From the NCBI GenBank assembly GCA_036898135.1, contig CM072512.1:19014118-19078117 (forward strand): DNA of 64,000 nt, read 5' to 3'. The first letter of the stretch is position 1. Every line of letters starts with the position of its first letter. The DNA is from Oncomelania hupensis. Taxonomy: Eukaryota > Mollusca > Gastropoda > Littorinimorpha > Pomatiopsidae. The notes under the pieces were generated by a model, which was not told where the DNA came from, searched no databases, and saw only the letters and a program-made list of their open reading frames with translations. Both the position numbers and the translations under genes were made by a program. Of this stretch, positions 10,925-22,620 are shown one piece after another.

Positions 10925-13076
10925 CTTTACTTTGTCATCTTGTCAAATTAACCAGTCATGTTAAGAAACAGTTTGCTCATAGAAAAAGTACTCTTGCCGC
11001 TTTCTTTGATATCAAAAAGGCATATGATAGTGTTTGGCATGCTAGACTGCTTTATAAATTAAAACATATTGGAATAAGTGGTCATATGTATCATTACATA
11101 CACAATTATTTAAGTGGCAGATCTATATGCACAAGAGTGGGGAATGCTTACTCATCTTTTTATAACATCGATATGGGAATACCTCAGGGGTCTATTCTTG
11201 CCCCTTTATTGTTTTCAATCCTCATTCATGATCTTCCCACAGTTATTTCTAAATCAGCAAATGTAGTTCAGTATGCGGATGACATTGCTATGTGGATAAA
11301 TACGTCTCTCAGAAAGCATACTAAACAGAGAGTAGTAATGTATGTACAGAAACTTTTCCAAGAAGAACTGAATAATCTTTTTATATTTTTGAAAAATAAC
11401 GGTCTTGAACTGTCTACAGAGAAAACTTATTTGACGCTTTTCAATAATGGAAATAATCCTAAATTATTACCCGTTTTGAAATTAAATTATGAAGTTCTTG
11501 CTTACAAGCAGCAGGTAAAATTTCTCGGAGTTTACCTAACACCTAAGCTGAACTGGAAGTTACATTTTGAACATTTACTAACCAAAGCAAGAAAAACCTT
11601 GAATTTATTAAAAATTATTAATATGCAAATATGGGGTCAAAACACTAAATCCCTATTACATTTAGCCATATCACTAGTTCGATCAAAGCTTATTTATGGT
11701 CAAGAAGCATACTTTTCAGCAAATAATTCCTTACTAAATAAATTACAAAGTATTGACAGTAGGGCTATTAAAATTGCATTAGGAGTTCCAGTTCATGCTA
11801 ACACTCTACGAATATACCAAGAAGCTGGAATATTATCATTAAATCAACAACGTCAACTGGCTACTTCCAAATATGTGTTAAGATGTTTATCTGTTCCAAA
11901 TTCGGTGTATGATGAAATATATATTGACGCTCAACAAGATTATCCAAACAGAACAAAAACTATGAAGTACTTGCAGCCAATTAAAAACTATACAAAAGAC
12001 CTTTTTGAAAAGTGCAACATCGATATCACATCAGTTTCAGTTCTTCCATTAACTCCATTGATTCCACCATGGGAGCATACATGTGCACATATTGATATTG
12101 ACTATAGCCAAACTAAAAAAGAGGATAATCCTAATATATTAGTTACTGATGTAAAAAAGCATATTGAAAGTAATTACAAAAACCATATGCAGATTTTTAC
12201 TGATGGATCAGTTTTAGATTCTTCGGATAGTGGATCAGCATATATTATTCCTGAAATAAATATCAGAAGGTCATATTATTTAGGGAAGGGATTTTCTATA
12301 TTTACAGCTGAGCTTTATGCTATTTTAATGGCTTTAAATTTCATCATGACGTCACCTTTAGAATTATTTGGTATATTATTTTGCGTTGATTCAAAAGCGG
12401 TTCTGTATGCATTAAAACAGTGGAACTGTAAAGATAGACGGGAGCTTATCTATGAAATTAAACATATGATACACTGTGTGATTTCTAGAGGAATAAATAT
12501 TGATTTCTGTTGGGTTCCATCACACTGCGGAATTCATTGGAATGAGGTATGTGACAGATTAGCCAAGGAGGGAGCACAAAGGTCATCAGATTCTATAACT
12601 ATAACAAATTTGAATATGTGTAATCATGAAATGTTTTCTTTACTAGAAAAGGCAGTGTATCATGAAAATAATATTAAAAATATATCTATACTGAATTGTT
12701 CAAGACCACTTTCTAAATTAATATATAAATTAAGAATGAATGCATGGAGCACTAAATACTCAGTAGATGTTAAATGTATATGTAATACAAGTATATCAGT
12801 ACATCACCTTCTCTTTGAGTGCTCAGTTTTAAGAGATATATTTAAAGTAAATGGACATAGCATAACTGAATATGGACATTCTGTAAACATGGTTCTATAT
12901 CATCCAAATGTTACAGACATTGTGAAAGTTATTGTTAAATCTCCTGTTGGTAGACTTTTATAGATTGTTTTGAAATTATGTTTTTAAATAGTTAAAGTGT
13001 TTTAAAAGTTACATTTTCAATGTCTAATATCACCTAAATGTGTGAACAGACATTAAATTAAAGATTGATTGATTGT
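10925..13076 (+). mobile_element. I/Nimb-type non-LTR retrotransposon copy 2, 5' truncated
   Basis: This is related to copy 1 at protein level, sharing FLGVYLT, WGQ, RSKL.YGQEAYFS, YTDGS-like and PSHCG blocks. It begins inside the RT domain and keeps the GIPQGS and YADD motifs, RNase H and the C-terminal region. The 3' UTR runs from 12,964 to an attaaa signal near 13,053 and a (GATT)n tail at about 13,061-13,076. The endonuclease is absent through truncation. Confidence 0.85.
10960..12963 (+). CDS. RT-RNase H polyprotein, 5'-truncated but open frame
   Basis: The open frame has an ATG at 11,086 (625 codons), but LINE-like coding is readable upstream in the same frame from about 10,940: VKKQFAHRKS and AAFFDIKKAYDSVWHARLLY. 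The ATG is therefore internal to the RT domain and not native. Counting from 11,086, GIPQGSILAPLLFS lies near 28, QYADDIAMW near 63 (catalytic aspartates) and FLGVYLTPKLNW near 145. RNase H shows FTDGSV near 370, FTAELYAILMAL near 405, CVDSKAV near 433 and WVPSHCG near 479. A C-terminal Cys/His cluster (VKCIC...HHLLFEC) lies near 570-590. No stop or frameshift interrupts it, so the insertion is fairly recent, though without the nuclease it should not move alone. Confidence 0.85.
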   Translation, partial: VKKQFAHRKSTLAAFFDIKKAYDSVWHARLLYKLKHIGISGHMYHYIHNYLSGRSICTRVGNAYSSFYNIDMGIPQGSILAPLLFSILIHDLPTVISKSANVVQYADDIAMWINTSLRKHTKQRVVMYVQKLFQEELNNLFIFLKNNGLELSTEKTYLTLFNNGNNPKLLPVLKLNYEVLAYKQQVKFLGVYLTPKLNWKLHFEHLLTKARKTLNLLKIINMQIWGQNTKSLLHLAISLVRSKLIYGQEAYFSANNSLLNKLQSIDSRAIKIALGVPVHANTLRIYQEAGILSLNQQRQLATSKYVLRCLSVPNSVYDEIYIDAQQDYPNRTKTMKYLQPIKNYTKDLFEKCNIDITSVSVLPLTPLIPPWEHTCAHIDIDYSQTKKEDNPNILVTDVKKHIESNYKNHMQIFTDGSVLDSSDSGSAYIIPEINIRRSYYLGKGFSIFTAELYAILMALNFIMTSPLELFGILFCVDSKAVLYALKQWNCKDRRELIYEIKHMIHCVISRGINIDFCWVPSHCGIHWNEVCDRLAKEGAQRSSDSITITNLNMCNHEMFSLLEKAVYHENNIKNISILNCSRPLSKLIYKLRMNAWSTKYSVDVKCICNTSISVHHLLFECSVLRDIFKVNGHSITEYGHSVNMVLYHPNVTDIVKVIVKSPVGRLL

Positions 13077-13221
13077 TGCCTTGGTTTAAGCCTCGAGCTA
13101 TAGCAAGCTGTACTTTTTTTTTTAAAGTACTTTTGTTACAGTTACATTTCTTTTAGTTAAAAGTCTATTAATTTATTAGAACGAATTTAGACATTCACTC
13201 AAACTCATACGCATACACTAA

Positions 13222-13232
13222 CATACACACAG

Positions 13233-13277
<45 letters not shown>

Positions 13278-13293
13278 CACAAACACACACACA
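13222..13293. repeat. (AC)n microsatellite
   Basis: Near-pure AC dinucleotides from about 13,232 to 13,274, with interrupted edges. Confidence 0.95.
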
Positions 13294-13834
13294 ATTCCAT
13301 ACATTCACAAAGCGCTTAGCTAAAGTCAGTACTTGAAATAATTCTGAATACTTTAGTAATACGTTCGGAAGTAAGGGTAGACAGAAAAAAATCAGGATAT
13401 ATATAATATGGAAGGAGGCGGTTTAGAGAAATTCAGGAAACAGGGGGAAGCTATAAAGGACACCTTAAACCTGCCTGACATCCTATGAACCGCAGATGAA
13501 GGGTGGGGATGTATGCACGCCAGTACCTCCCACTCCCTTACTCAACGTCGAACAGATTGGTTGGAGAAGAATGCAGTCAGACGTTAACTTTACAGTACTT
13601 TATCTTGTCTTTTCTTGCTCGCCTGTAAACAACATAGGAATCTGAGTGTGTTAACAATACAACAAGGAGTTACGTCAAAGGAACCAATGAGGGGATTTTG
13701 CTTTGGATAAGAAACTATTCGGAATATCACTGATTATCGTTATGTTTGTAATCTTGTATTTGGTATTTTTTAAATTCGAATGTATTGTGCCCAGTTTGTT
13801 GTTGAGTGTAGTTATGTTATATTATAGCTTTGAC

Positions 13835-14044
13835 AGTCCTTCACTATAGCGTCTTTTAAAATGATCTTGAAGACGCATCTGTTTAGAGAGGCCTTTTCTT
13901 AGGCGCCATGAGTGAGTGTTGTTTGTTATTTTTGGTATTGGGATGTGTACGTGGTTGCGGGTTATTGACCAATATACGCATGTTGTGTTTACATTTGTTT
14001 GTGTAAAACGCTTTGTGATTTTGGAAAGCGCTGTATAAATTGCC

Positions 14045-14046
<2 letters not shown>
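13835..14046 (+). mobile_element. 3' end of an L2/CR1-like LINE
   Basis: Reading from 13,840, the frame gives FTIASFKMILKTHLFREAFS followed by TAG at 13,900-13,902. This is the typical C-terminus of L2/CR1-like ORF2 proteins (FK..LKTHLFR.AF). About 140 bp of 3' UTR follow, with aaacgctttgtgattttgg and gcgctgtataaattgcctg, then an (ATT)n tail. Only about 210 bp remain, so it is a heavily 5'-truncated copy. Confidence 0.75.

Positions 14047-14107
<61 letters not shown>
14047..14107. repeat. (ATT)n microsatellite, tail of the L2-like fragment
   Basis: About 60 bp of pure ATT repeats directly after the LINE 3' end. Confidence 0.95.
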
Positions 14108-14108
<1 letters not shown>

Positions 14109-15200
14109 AAGATGACCTGGGGAGGGAGAGAAGAAGGTGGCGAAAGGAGAGAGGCGTGTGTATTGGGGGTTTAGATTCGGAGCATTGTAGCGCTGTGTTT
14201 CTTTCTGTCGGTTTCTTCGTCGTATTTTCGTGCTTTCGTGTCTTTTTACAATCTGGTGCCGATTTTCACAGACGACGCGCAGACAGAGAAAATAAGGACA
14301 ATGGGAAGCGTAGAGCTATGTTTTAGTTACTGTGCTTTAACGTCTTTTAATATTCTTGATATTCGACAAGACGTTTAAAGAAATCTGTGTGCCCATTTTG
14401 CAGCAGTTTGGGAGGCATTTTAGACTGGACAGTAAGTGTTGTCTTTTACGGAGTGTCTCGCTCAAACTTGTCCGTTTGCACGTTTGATGGGTACGACTTG
14501 TGATCTCGGTGTTACACGATCTTGGCAATCCACCTTCTTCTAACTACGTGATAAATCCGTTGAAACTATCCGTCCTATTTTGTCTGTGTCAGTATGCATC
14601 CGAATGTATGGTCCTTAGTCTGATGGTATTACTGATATATTCTTCTAGCTCGAGGATTGATCGAGTTTTGCATGATTTGCGTATTTATTATCTCAAAATT
14701 CATCATCGCCTGTCCCGAGTCTGAGTGTTTGGCGAGGTGGATAGATTAGTTACCCCAATCCGTTACCAAGTCTGTTCCAGCGCGAGACAGGAGCATGTTC
14801 CTAATTCGGGGCTTCAGTAAATGTTTGGCGAGTTCATTCTTTTATATGTTTATCTAGACAAGTACTCGGAGATTAAAGTCTGTAAGTTCTAAAGATCTCT
14901 GCTATAGAGCGATACGGACCTTCTAACTCTGGGTTTGCCAAAGGATTTCAATGACTTCGTCCCCCTAGCCAAGTCTCATCCTAAGTGTTATAATCCATCA
15001 GATAATCTTTCCTACCCGCTGTAGTCAGTGCCTCGCCAGAGCTCGTCTTCTATTGTTGTCATCACGAAGCACTAGCGCCTCTTGGTAACGCGGTCTTCTT
15101 GTTGGGAGTGGTTGTTCTTCTTCTTCTCCCCTTTTCCATGCACCCTATACCACTCCCATCTCCAACCCACTTCTTTCATCTGCTTTTTATGTTGATGTCT
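14108..15200. other. no gene recognised
   Basis: Short frames only, without recognisable motifs; no clear repeat copy seen. Confidence 0.45.
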
Positions 15201-15220
15201 ATGTCCTAGCTATTTTCCTG

Positions 15221-15327
15221 TGTCTCTCTCTCTTTTTTTTCTTTCCCTCTCTCTTTTTTTCTTTCCCTCTCTCTTTTTTTCTTTCCCTCTCTCTCCTCTC
15301 TTCCTTCTCTTTCTTTCTTTCTTTTTT

Positions 15328-15359
<32 letters not shown>

Positions 15360-15360
15360 A
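15221..15360. repeat. CT/CTTT-rich low-complexity tract
   Basis: Three tandem tctcttttttt/ctttccctc units followed by (CTTT)n. The frames here on both strands are low-complexity artefacts. Confidence 0.9.
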
Positions 15361-18110
15361 ACAAAAGAACAAACAAAACAAACAAAAACACAAACAGATT
15401 TTTCCAGAGACGAGTCATATTTGAAACCTTGGATGCTTGCGGCACAGGATGAGATTTGGAAAAGGGAATTTGTGAAATGCTTTTACAGTCATGTATTTCC
15501 CATTTATTTCCTCTTGTCAGACTCAGCTGGCTCATTTTCTTTGAAATTCTTACGTTGATCGTTCGGTAAAAAACATTTTTTTCTAACACAAGAAAGACTC
15601 TAACGAAAGAAAAACAGTGACTATTTTTGGGGGTGGGGGTGGGGGGAGGACTGGGAATAGGGATGTGGGTGGATGGCCTAGGGATGAAATATTTAGATAA
15701 TGATAAATAGAGTCCAACTTAGATTTGGGTTTAGTTTATTATGGTTGGTTACTCATCGTGAAACTCATGATCAGTGAGTTTTTATTGATGTGCGGTAAAA
15801 TATTTGGTAACGAATATAGGTTGTGTGTGTGTGCGTGCGCGCGCGTGTGTGTTGTATTTAGTGTTTAGTAAATAGAAATTAATTATTGTCTAGTATTTCA
15901 GGAAAATGTGTTCTAAACATTGAAAGTTTGTGGAAAATCTTCAGCTGTTTTCATTAGTAATTGCTTCCTGGAACATGTCCGCAAATAATCTTCGTATTTC
16001 AATGGGATTGGTTATATACATGTTATCGCTTAACTTTCTGGAACCATCAAGCGAACAGAGTTTACTGAAGCCTAGAGTTTCGTGCTTTGGCCCACGGTTG
16101 TAACGCGATGTGTGGCCGTACGTGTGGTGGAGGGGTGTTGAGGATGCTTATGGCCCGCTGGTATGTATGTGTGCGTATGTGTGTGTGCATGTTTGTATGT
16201 GTATCTGTCCGCTACTGTTTATAGTATGCACGTAAGTGGGCAGCTCAGCTGCTAAGGTGCTAGTGACTGTAGATGACCTTGTCGCCGGATGGTTTCCGTT
16301 CTACACATTGTGAGGTGACAAATCTTGATTTTAGACTCGTAACGCGCTAGCACTACTCTGACATCATATCGGCTTCCAAAGTGTTTACTGAATTATGGGT
16401 ACAAGGTCAACGACTTTGATTTTGAAGTGAGTTATAATTCTTTGATGTGCGGATATTGCTTTATGAGCTCGATGTTTCTTCGACCTATAAAATACAGGTG
16501 CTGTATCGTTTCTTTCATTATGCTGTTGTTTGTTTATCTTTTAAATTCATCCCGAATCTGTATCAATCGGATTTATCAATACGACCTCTTAAAATACCAC
16601 AAGTAAATGTCGAACGTCGAGTTTCTGCTAGTAGTTAAATTTCACCAGCAATAATTTACAAAAACGGGAGGGAGGGAGGGGGAGAGAGAGAGAGAGGAAG
16701 GGAGGGAGGGAGGGGGGGGGAGAGGGGACGGACAGACAGACAGAGGCAACTTCACTTAATTAAAACACCGCAAAATGATTTGCACACTCAATAACATAAC
16801 GCTTCCAACATTCACTTGTCAGAGCTGTTGAGCTATTTCAGAAGAGAAGCAGATAATGCATTGACAACCTTTTGATGTCGAAGATTTTGTTTAGCATTTC
16901 TGATGCATGTACATCATAATCTCTCCAAAACAGAACGAGACAATTGACAACATTGTTTTCATTATTTTGATGTCTTCGACGTAAGAGGTACTTAAGCAAG
17001 CGATATCAAAAATGACTGAAGAAGTAATATCAAAATTATCTTCACTTCTTGTGCGTAAAGCACTCTTGAAAGATTTCCGAGGACAATTATTGTCTTTTGT
17101 AGTGCCGCTGTTTTGTGCTATTGGTAGAGTGCTATTGTCAGTCTGCGTGATTTTGTATGAAGAGGCCTATTGTCTATGATGTTTTGATGTTTTTAGAGTA
17201 CGTTTACAAGACGTGACGTTATTACCGTGCAGGGATCGTAAAACAACAACAACAAACAAACAAACATTCGCTGTAGTATTGCAATGGAAATATTTTGCTC
17301 AAAGATATATAGATGAAGCTTTCATTCTACATTTTTTACTATGGATGTTAAAGGCGGCCTCCATAAAAGATGTTCATCATGAGTGAGAATGGATCAGTGT
17401 AGAAAACGTTCGCTTCTTAGTCTAAAAGTAACAAAGCATTGCTGAGCAGAGGGGAGGATCGTTAATGACCGGCGCTGTTGAGAGTTTGGGTTGTTCTTTC
17501 CACAATGTAGACAACTTGATTACAAAGATTTAAAAAAAATGTAACAAATAAAATATCTGCAGTCATATTTAAGGCCTACACAGATATTCACTCTAGATAA
17601 TAAACAAGGCTACCTTCTGCAGTCACAACTCTACAAAGATTAGCCTCAATAAACTATTTATTGTTTCAGGTTTCATTCACATTGCAGCGGTTTTAGTTTT
17701 CCCTGTGTCAGCACTCTTATGGGGTTTATGGGACGACTCTAAGGAGATTTATATGTGGATCAGGTCTTTGGCCTTGCCCCGAAGATAAGCTGCCAGCTTG
17801 CATTTTTCCCTTCCTTGCTGCTCTGGTCTTCTTTCTGGACCAGTGGGCGCCTTGTACGTTGTAACTTTGCCCTGTTGTAATGTTACTTTTCATTGTTATT
17901 GTGTCGTGTACTTTTGTTACCTTGTCGTGTACCTTGTTACTTTGGTATATGTCTTGTTACCTTGTCGTATACATTTACTAGGCCATTTACTTTGAAATAG
18001 TGGGGAATCAGAAGGAACCAAATGGCCGTCCGTCGGTCGGCCCGTTGGTCGATCTGTACTTTAATATTTACAATAAATATGGATGCGAAGGACTTTCCCT
18101 ATTGTTTTAA
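15361..18110. other. no gene recognised; G-rich and GA-rich patches
   Basis: Contains a run of long G tracts at 15,629-15,660, a GT/GC tract at 15,822-15,850 and a GGGA/GAGA tract at 16,665-16,744. No ORF with family motifs occurs. Confidence 0.5.
16665..16744. repeat. (GGGA)n/(GA)n tract
   Basis: Purine-only G-rich run with a stretch of nine or more G. Confidence 0.9.
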
Positions 18111-18112
18111 CG

Positions 18113-18150
<38 letters not shown>
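18111..18150. repeat. (TTG)n microsatellite
   Basis: About 13 pure TTG units. Confidence 0.95.
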
Positions 18151-18151
<1 letters not shown>

Positions 18152-18526
18152 TACTCCATTTAAAGTGTAGGAGGATTGCGCCTATTTACACTAAACGCTA
18201 AAAGCAGGATATGACAACACAGCTATCACTATAAAATAACAATGCAAGCACACTAATAGGCACATACAACTGCATCCAACGAATCTTTCACGCCATGTAT
18301 ACCGTGTGTACGCCATGTATTATATTTATAGCGCTCTTTGTAAATTTAAATATATGTACACACAGTTACTAATTAATAAAATGTATAAAATTTACACCAC
18401 AAAACAAAATCTGATAATCATAACAATTTCCGGGCAGGCATTAAGACAGACACAGAGAGAAAGTGAAAGAGGGAAAGAAGAAGAAGAAGAAGAGATAAAG
18501 GTGAGGGGAGGGAAATAGTTATGTTT

Positions 18527-18968
18527 GAAAGATTTATTTATTATTTATTTAATCGTTCTGATATAGCGCTTTTCCAGCTCAAGGGCTGCTCAAGGCGCTG
18601 GCCGATACAGGATCTAACTCAAGCCGCCCGAGGCGCCAACTTGCCGCCTTTGGGCTGCATCGTAATAACGCTCCAGACAACTGAGCACAATCCTGGACAG
18701 CCAGGGATGGGGAAGAAGGACTTAGGTGCATGCTGGGTGTGTTCTTGTTACCGGCACTCACCCGTCTAGGACATGAGCCTCAGGATCTTTAAAGTCCGTT
18801 TTGATGGAATGTATGCGACACAGACTAGACCTCGGTTTATACTCTCATCCGAAGGAGTAGGAAACGGGAGTAAAGTGTCTTTCCCAAGGACACAACACAA
18901 TGCCCCGGCCTGGGCTCGAACCCGGGACCTACAGATCCGCAAGCCAAAGCTCTACCATTAGGCCACAG
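18527..18968 (-). mobile_element. SINE family A, copy 2
   Basis: Minus-strand copy. The B box appears as gggctcgaacccgg near 18,911-18,924 and the A-box region as tctaccattaggcc near 18,951-18,964 on the plus strand. The body carries the shared blocks tagacctcggtttatactct, gtgtctttcccaaggacaca and gccgatacaggatctaactc. The 3' end atatagcgcttttccagctc lies at about 18,560, followed by an ATTT-rich tail. It is well preserved along its length. Confidence 0.85.
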
Positions 18969-19070
18969 TAGAAGTGATAAATAAGGGGATGTAACGGAAG
19001 GAAAGGAATAACGGGAAGTTTAGGAGTGAGAGGTAAAGTGAAGGAGTTAGGAGGGGTAGAAAGAAGAGTC

Positions 19071-19073
<3 letters not shown>

Positions 19074-19141
<68 letters not shown>
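19074..19141. repeat. (GA)n microsatellite
   Basis: About 68 bp of pure GA repeats. Confidence 0.95.
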
Positions 19142-19143
<2 letters not shown>

Positions 19144-19602
19144 GAGAGCGAGGGAGAGAGAGATTGAGGGAAAGTGTGAATGTATGTGTGTGTGTTAGTG
19201 TGTGCACGAGTACGTGTGCCCTGCGTTCCGGTCGAATTGTTTTGTTATTTAGACAGACAAGCCAAATCATCTAACATAATTTCATACGCAAATAAGACAT
19301 CGCTACGCAAAGCCTAAAACCATACCTAACTGATAAGCGCTGTAGCTTTTAGATATAAAAATAGCATTCTTATTCATAAAACCATACAGCTAAAAAATAC
19401 ATACACACTTTACGTGTTTGATTGTACACATAACATTTGTAGTTTAGTACATTTTCCACATATCATCGTTTAATAAACCCAAAACAAAACACTCATGCAC
19501 ACACCCACTCATGAACACACGCCTAAACACACACACACGCCAAGCACCCAGGGCGATTACTAAGTGAAGTAACTAAGACTTACCACAGTTAGAACCAATA
19601 TT

Positions 19603-19638
<36 letters not shown>

Positions 19639-20615
19639 TAAAGGTCACTCGCATTTGATTATGTAAACAGTGATTTAAAAAAAGAAAAAGTAAACATGTC
19701 ACCGTAGCACATTTCAGTATCAACATAATTCTTTGTTAAAACACACATATAATATATACAAGTGATACACCCATAAGAAAAAATAAAATAAAACCAGGTA
19801 AAAGGTAACATACTATTAAAATAGATACGGATGCTATAACGTTTTAACGTATGAGATCATAAATTGCTGCTACAGAAAGATTGTTGTTCGCTTCAAAGTA
19901 AGATCCCGGCATGCTTTTCTGATCGCTCCTTCTAGTAATGTTGTAGCAGAAGCAGTCGCTGTTAGGCGCACACCTTGGTAGGTAGGTGGCTGTCTATTGA
20001 TAGCAATACGTTTCAGCCGCGTGCAACTCTGTGCACTGAGCTGGAAAACTAGCCATCCGTTGCCGGGAGATTCCAGTCTCCTTCCCCTCATCCGAAACTC
20101 CCTTCCCACTGCATCCACAGTCACCCCTCTGCCCAACCCTCACCACCTCCTCCACCACTGCGAACTTCCTTCTCCCCCACCCCCCAGCTTAACTCCCTTC
20201 AGATTCCACCTCCAGCCTTCCGTCACCATCACCTAAACCCAGTCCAAGCCCCTAAAACATTCACTGAGCCGTCTTTTCATTCTCTTCAATCCAGCCCCTT
20301 AAACTGCGCTCAGCCCTTTTGGTCTCCAATGGTGTTCAACGCTCCTTCAATCCGCTTCTAGAGTTACTCATTTTTTTAAATCTTGTTATCATGGCCCACC
20401 TGGTTTCTGGGACCTAAATCACAATCTAGTCAAGGTATTATTATGTTCATTCCACACCCACTCTCCATTTCTTTCTTTCTTTGTCTATCCGCTTCCTGCA
20501 TGTAGCTATTCCAGACCATCTCTCTTCGGACAGTTAGTTTTCAAATGATAATCTATCACTGTGAGGTTAATGGGTCCTTTTGCTATGGCAGAAACATTAA
20601 TGTAAGCATGAACAT
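19142..20615. other. no gene recognised; (TTG)n at 19,601-19,637
   Basis: AT-rich and then C-rich intergenic sequence. Frames at 19,870-20,236 on both strands overlap each other and lack motifs. Confidence 0.45.
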
Positions 20616-20673
20616 GCATCTCAACAACTCTCTCTGTCTCTCTCTGCTCATTCTCTGTCTCTGTCTCTGTCTC

Positions 20674-20706
<33 letters not shown>

Positions 20707-20707
20707 G
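20616..20707. repeat. (TC)n-rich tract at LINE 5' junction
   Basis: CT/GTCT repeats leading directly into RT coding sequence. A matching pure TC tract lies beyond the LINE 3' end at 22,034-22,084. Confidence 0.9.
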
Positions 20708-21795
20708 AATGTATGTGTTTATTTGTTGACTTCGCAAAAGCTTTTGATGTAATAGACCATGACCTTCTTCTACGTAAACTAAACCTATATGGCATTCATT
20801 CCAAATCTCTTGAGTTTCTTAAATCGTTTATTTCGGACAGAGAACAGTGTGTTTATGTAAATAACCAAAAGTCACAATTTGAAATTGTTACAGCTGGAGT
20901 ACCGCAAGGATCTGTTTTAGGACCGTTGTTATTTTCTATCTACATAAATGATCTCCCCCTTTATATTTCTACTTCTTGTGAACTCTTTGCTGATGACACT
21001 ACATTACATTCTCAAAATAGAGACTTGAGTAAACTCTCCTCCTCATTACAAAAAGGGGCTAGTGAACTACAGGAATGGACTGAATACAACCACATGGCCC
21101 TCAATCCAGACAAAACAAAATCCATGCTAATTACAACAAGACAGAAAAGACAAAATGTATCAATAAAACTTCTTCCATTAAAAATTGGCAATACAATAAT
21201 TGCTGAAGTACAGTGTCATAAACTTCTTGGAGTAACTATAGACAATAATTTGTCCTGGGTAAAACATATTTCAAATATTAGTAAAACTATTTCTAAAAGG
21301 ACTTACCAATTGTCAAGGATAAAGCATTTATTAAATTTACATTCTCGTAAACTATTTTACTCCGGTCATATTCAATCATTTATTGATTATTCTTCTACTA
21401 TTTGGGATTCTGCTAGTGGCAATGCAATGAAACCTTTAATTAGAATTCACAAACGTGCAATTAAACAAATTTTGCTGAAACAAAAAATCTCTCCAGATGA
21501 CTATAAACGGATCAATATTCTACCCCTTACCGACAGACTAAAATTTAATAAAGGCGTTTTCATGCACAAGGTCCTTTCTGGCAATGCACCTTCCTATCTT
21601 TCTTCTCTTTTTTCAAAAAAAACTGCCAGATCGTCCACAAAATTAAATGTTCCAATTCCAAGAATTGATCTCTACAAAACTAGTCTAGCTTATTCCGGTT
21701 CCATTTTGTGGAATAACTTTCCTGAAGATCTCCGCACTCCAGCATCTAAATTTACATCATTTAGAACACGTCTCCTAAAACACATTAAAAATTAA
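20708..21795 (+). CDS. reverse transcriptase C-terminal 360 aa, 5'-truncated open frame
   Basis: The frame opens upstream at 20,545, but its first ~55 codons read non-element and TC-repeat DNA (LSLSLS), so they are not protein of this family. LINE coding starts near CLFVDFAKAFDVIDHDLLLR. It continues with AGVPQGSVLGPLLFSIYIND, the catalytic LFADDTTLHS and the post-core LLGVTIDNNLSW. The typical C-terminus LWNNFPEDLR ... FRTRLLKHIK ends at TAA 21,793-21,795. FADD with no RNase H fits the jockey superfamily (L2, CR1, Daphne or Crack types). There is no interruption, so it looks young. No endonuclease remains in this copy. Confidence 0.8.
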
Positions 21796-22031
21796 ATACA
21801 CATTAATTGTTAATGTTGTTGATTGAGATTAACAACATTAATTTGATTTCAATTGTTTGAAAAGGATTTTATCTAATGATGACTTTGTTTATTTGTTATT
21901 GTTCCATGATGTGAATGTTATAACCTTGAGTTGTATTTAATAGTTATTGTTAAAGCCCCAAGGGCAAGATGTAAAAAAGCGCATCCAGCGCTTATTCTTT
22001 TACCCTTGCAAAATAAAATTGTTATCTTATC

Positions 22032-22033
<2 letters not shown>
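20708..22033 (+). mobile_element. jockey/L2-superfamily LINE, 5' truncated, in a (TC)n tract
   Basis: RT coding begins right after the TC tract and ends at 21,795. The 3' UTR contains taaagccccaagggcaagat and ends aaaataaaattgttatcttatcttat, after which the TC tract resumes. With TC repeats on both sides, the target-site duplication is probably the TC sequence itself. Confidence 0.8.

Positions 22034-22084
<51 letters not shown>
22034..22084. repeat. (TC)n microsatellite
   Basis: About 50 bp of pure TC following the LINE 3' end. Confidence 0.95.
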
Positions 22085-22087
<3 letters not shown>

Positions 22088-22129
22088 ATTCTGCTTCTTA
22101 CCAGCAAATAAACATTTAATAAAAGAGAG

Positions 22130-22560
22130 GTTATCATGCACGAGATCCTTTCTGGCAAAGCAATCTTTCTTATCTTTTTTTTTCCTCAAAGAAATCTGCC
22201 AGATAGTCCTTTTCAAAACTAGTCTAGTTTACTCCGGCTCCACTCTGCAAAATAACTTTCCTAAAGGTCTCCAGCATCTAACTTTATATAATTTAGAACA
22301 CGTCTCCTAAAAACACATTTAAACAATGTAAATTGTTCTTGATTTAATCATTCAACATTAATTTGATTTGAATTTTGAAAATGATTTCATTTAATGATGA
22401 CCCTGTCAATTTGTTATTGTTCCATGATGCTAATGTTATAAACTTAGTTTGTTGTATTTAATTGTAATTATTAAAAGCCCCAAGCGCAAGATGTATAAAA
22501 GGGCATCGAGATCGTTCTCTTTTACCCTTGTAAAAAGAAATTTACCCTTGTTAAAAAAAA
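22130..22560 (+). mobile_element. second 3' copy of the 20.7-kb LINE, decayed
   Basis: Starting near gagatcctttctggcaaagc, this repeats the last coding codons and the 3' UTR of the preceding element, with indels and an internal deletion of most of the C-terminal codons. Shared blocks include aactagtctagtttactccg, tttagaacacgtctcctaaa, gttattgttccatgatg and aaagccccaagcgcaagatg. Another CT-rich tract follows it. Confidence 0.8.
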
Positions 22561-22620
22561 AAAGTGTTGTCTTCTCTTCTCCTTCTCTTCTCTCTCTTTC
22601 TCGCTCGCTCTCCTTCCTCC
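22561..22620. repeat. CT-rich tract
   Basis: Imperfect CTTCT/CTCT repeats following the second LINE 3' end. Confidence 0.85.

Noticed and set aside
15206..15589. Lys/Glu- and Ser/Leu/Phe-rich ORFs
   Set aside because: Produced by the CTTT/CTCT low-complexity tract on opposite strands.
16235..16310. tRNA-like stretch (gcagctcagctgctaaggtg)
   Set aside because: The D-arm-like part is present, but the B box is too degraded (ggtttccgttcta) to support a SINE or tRNA call.
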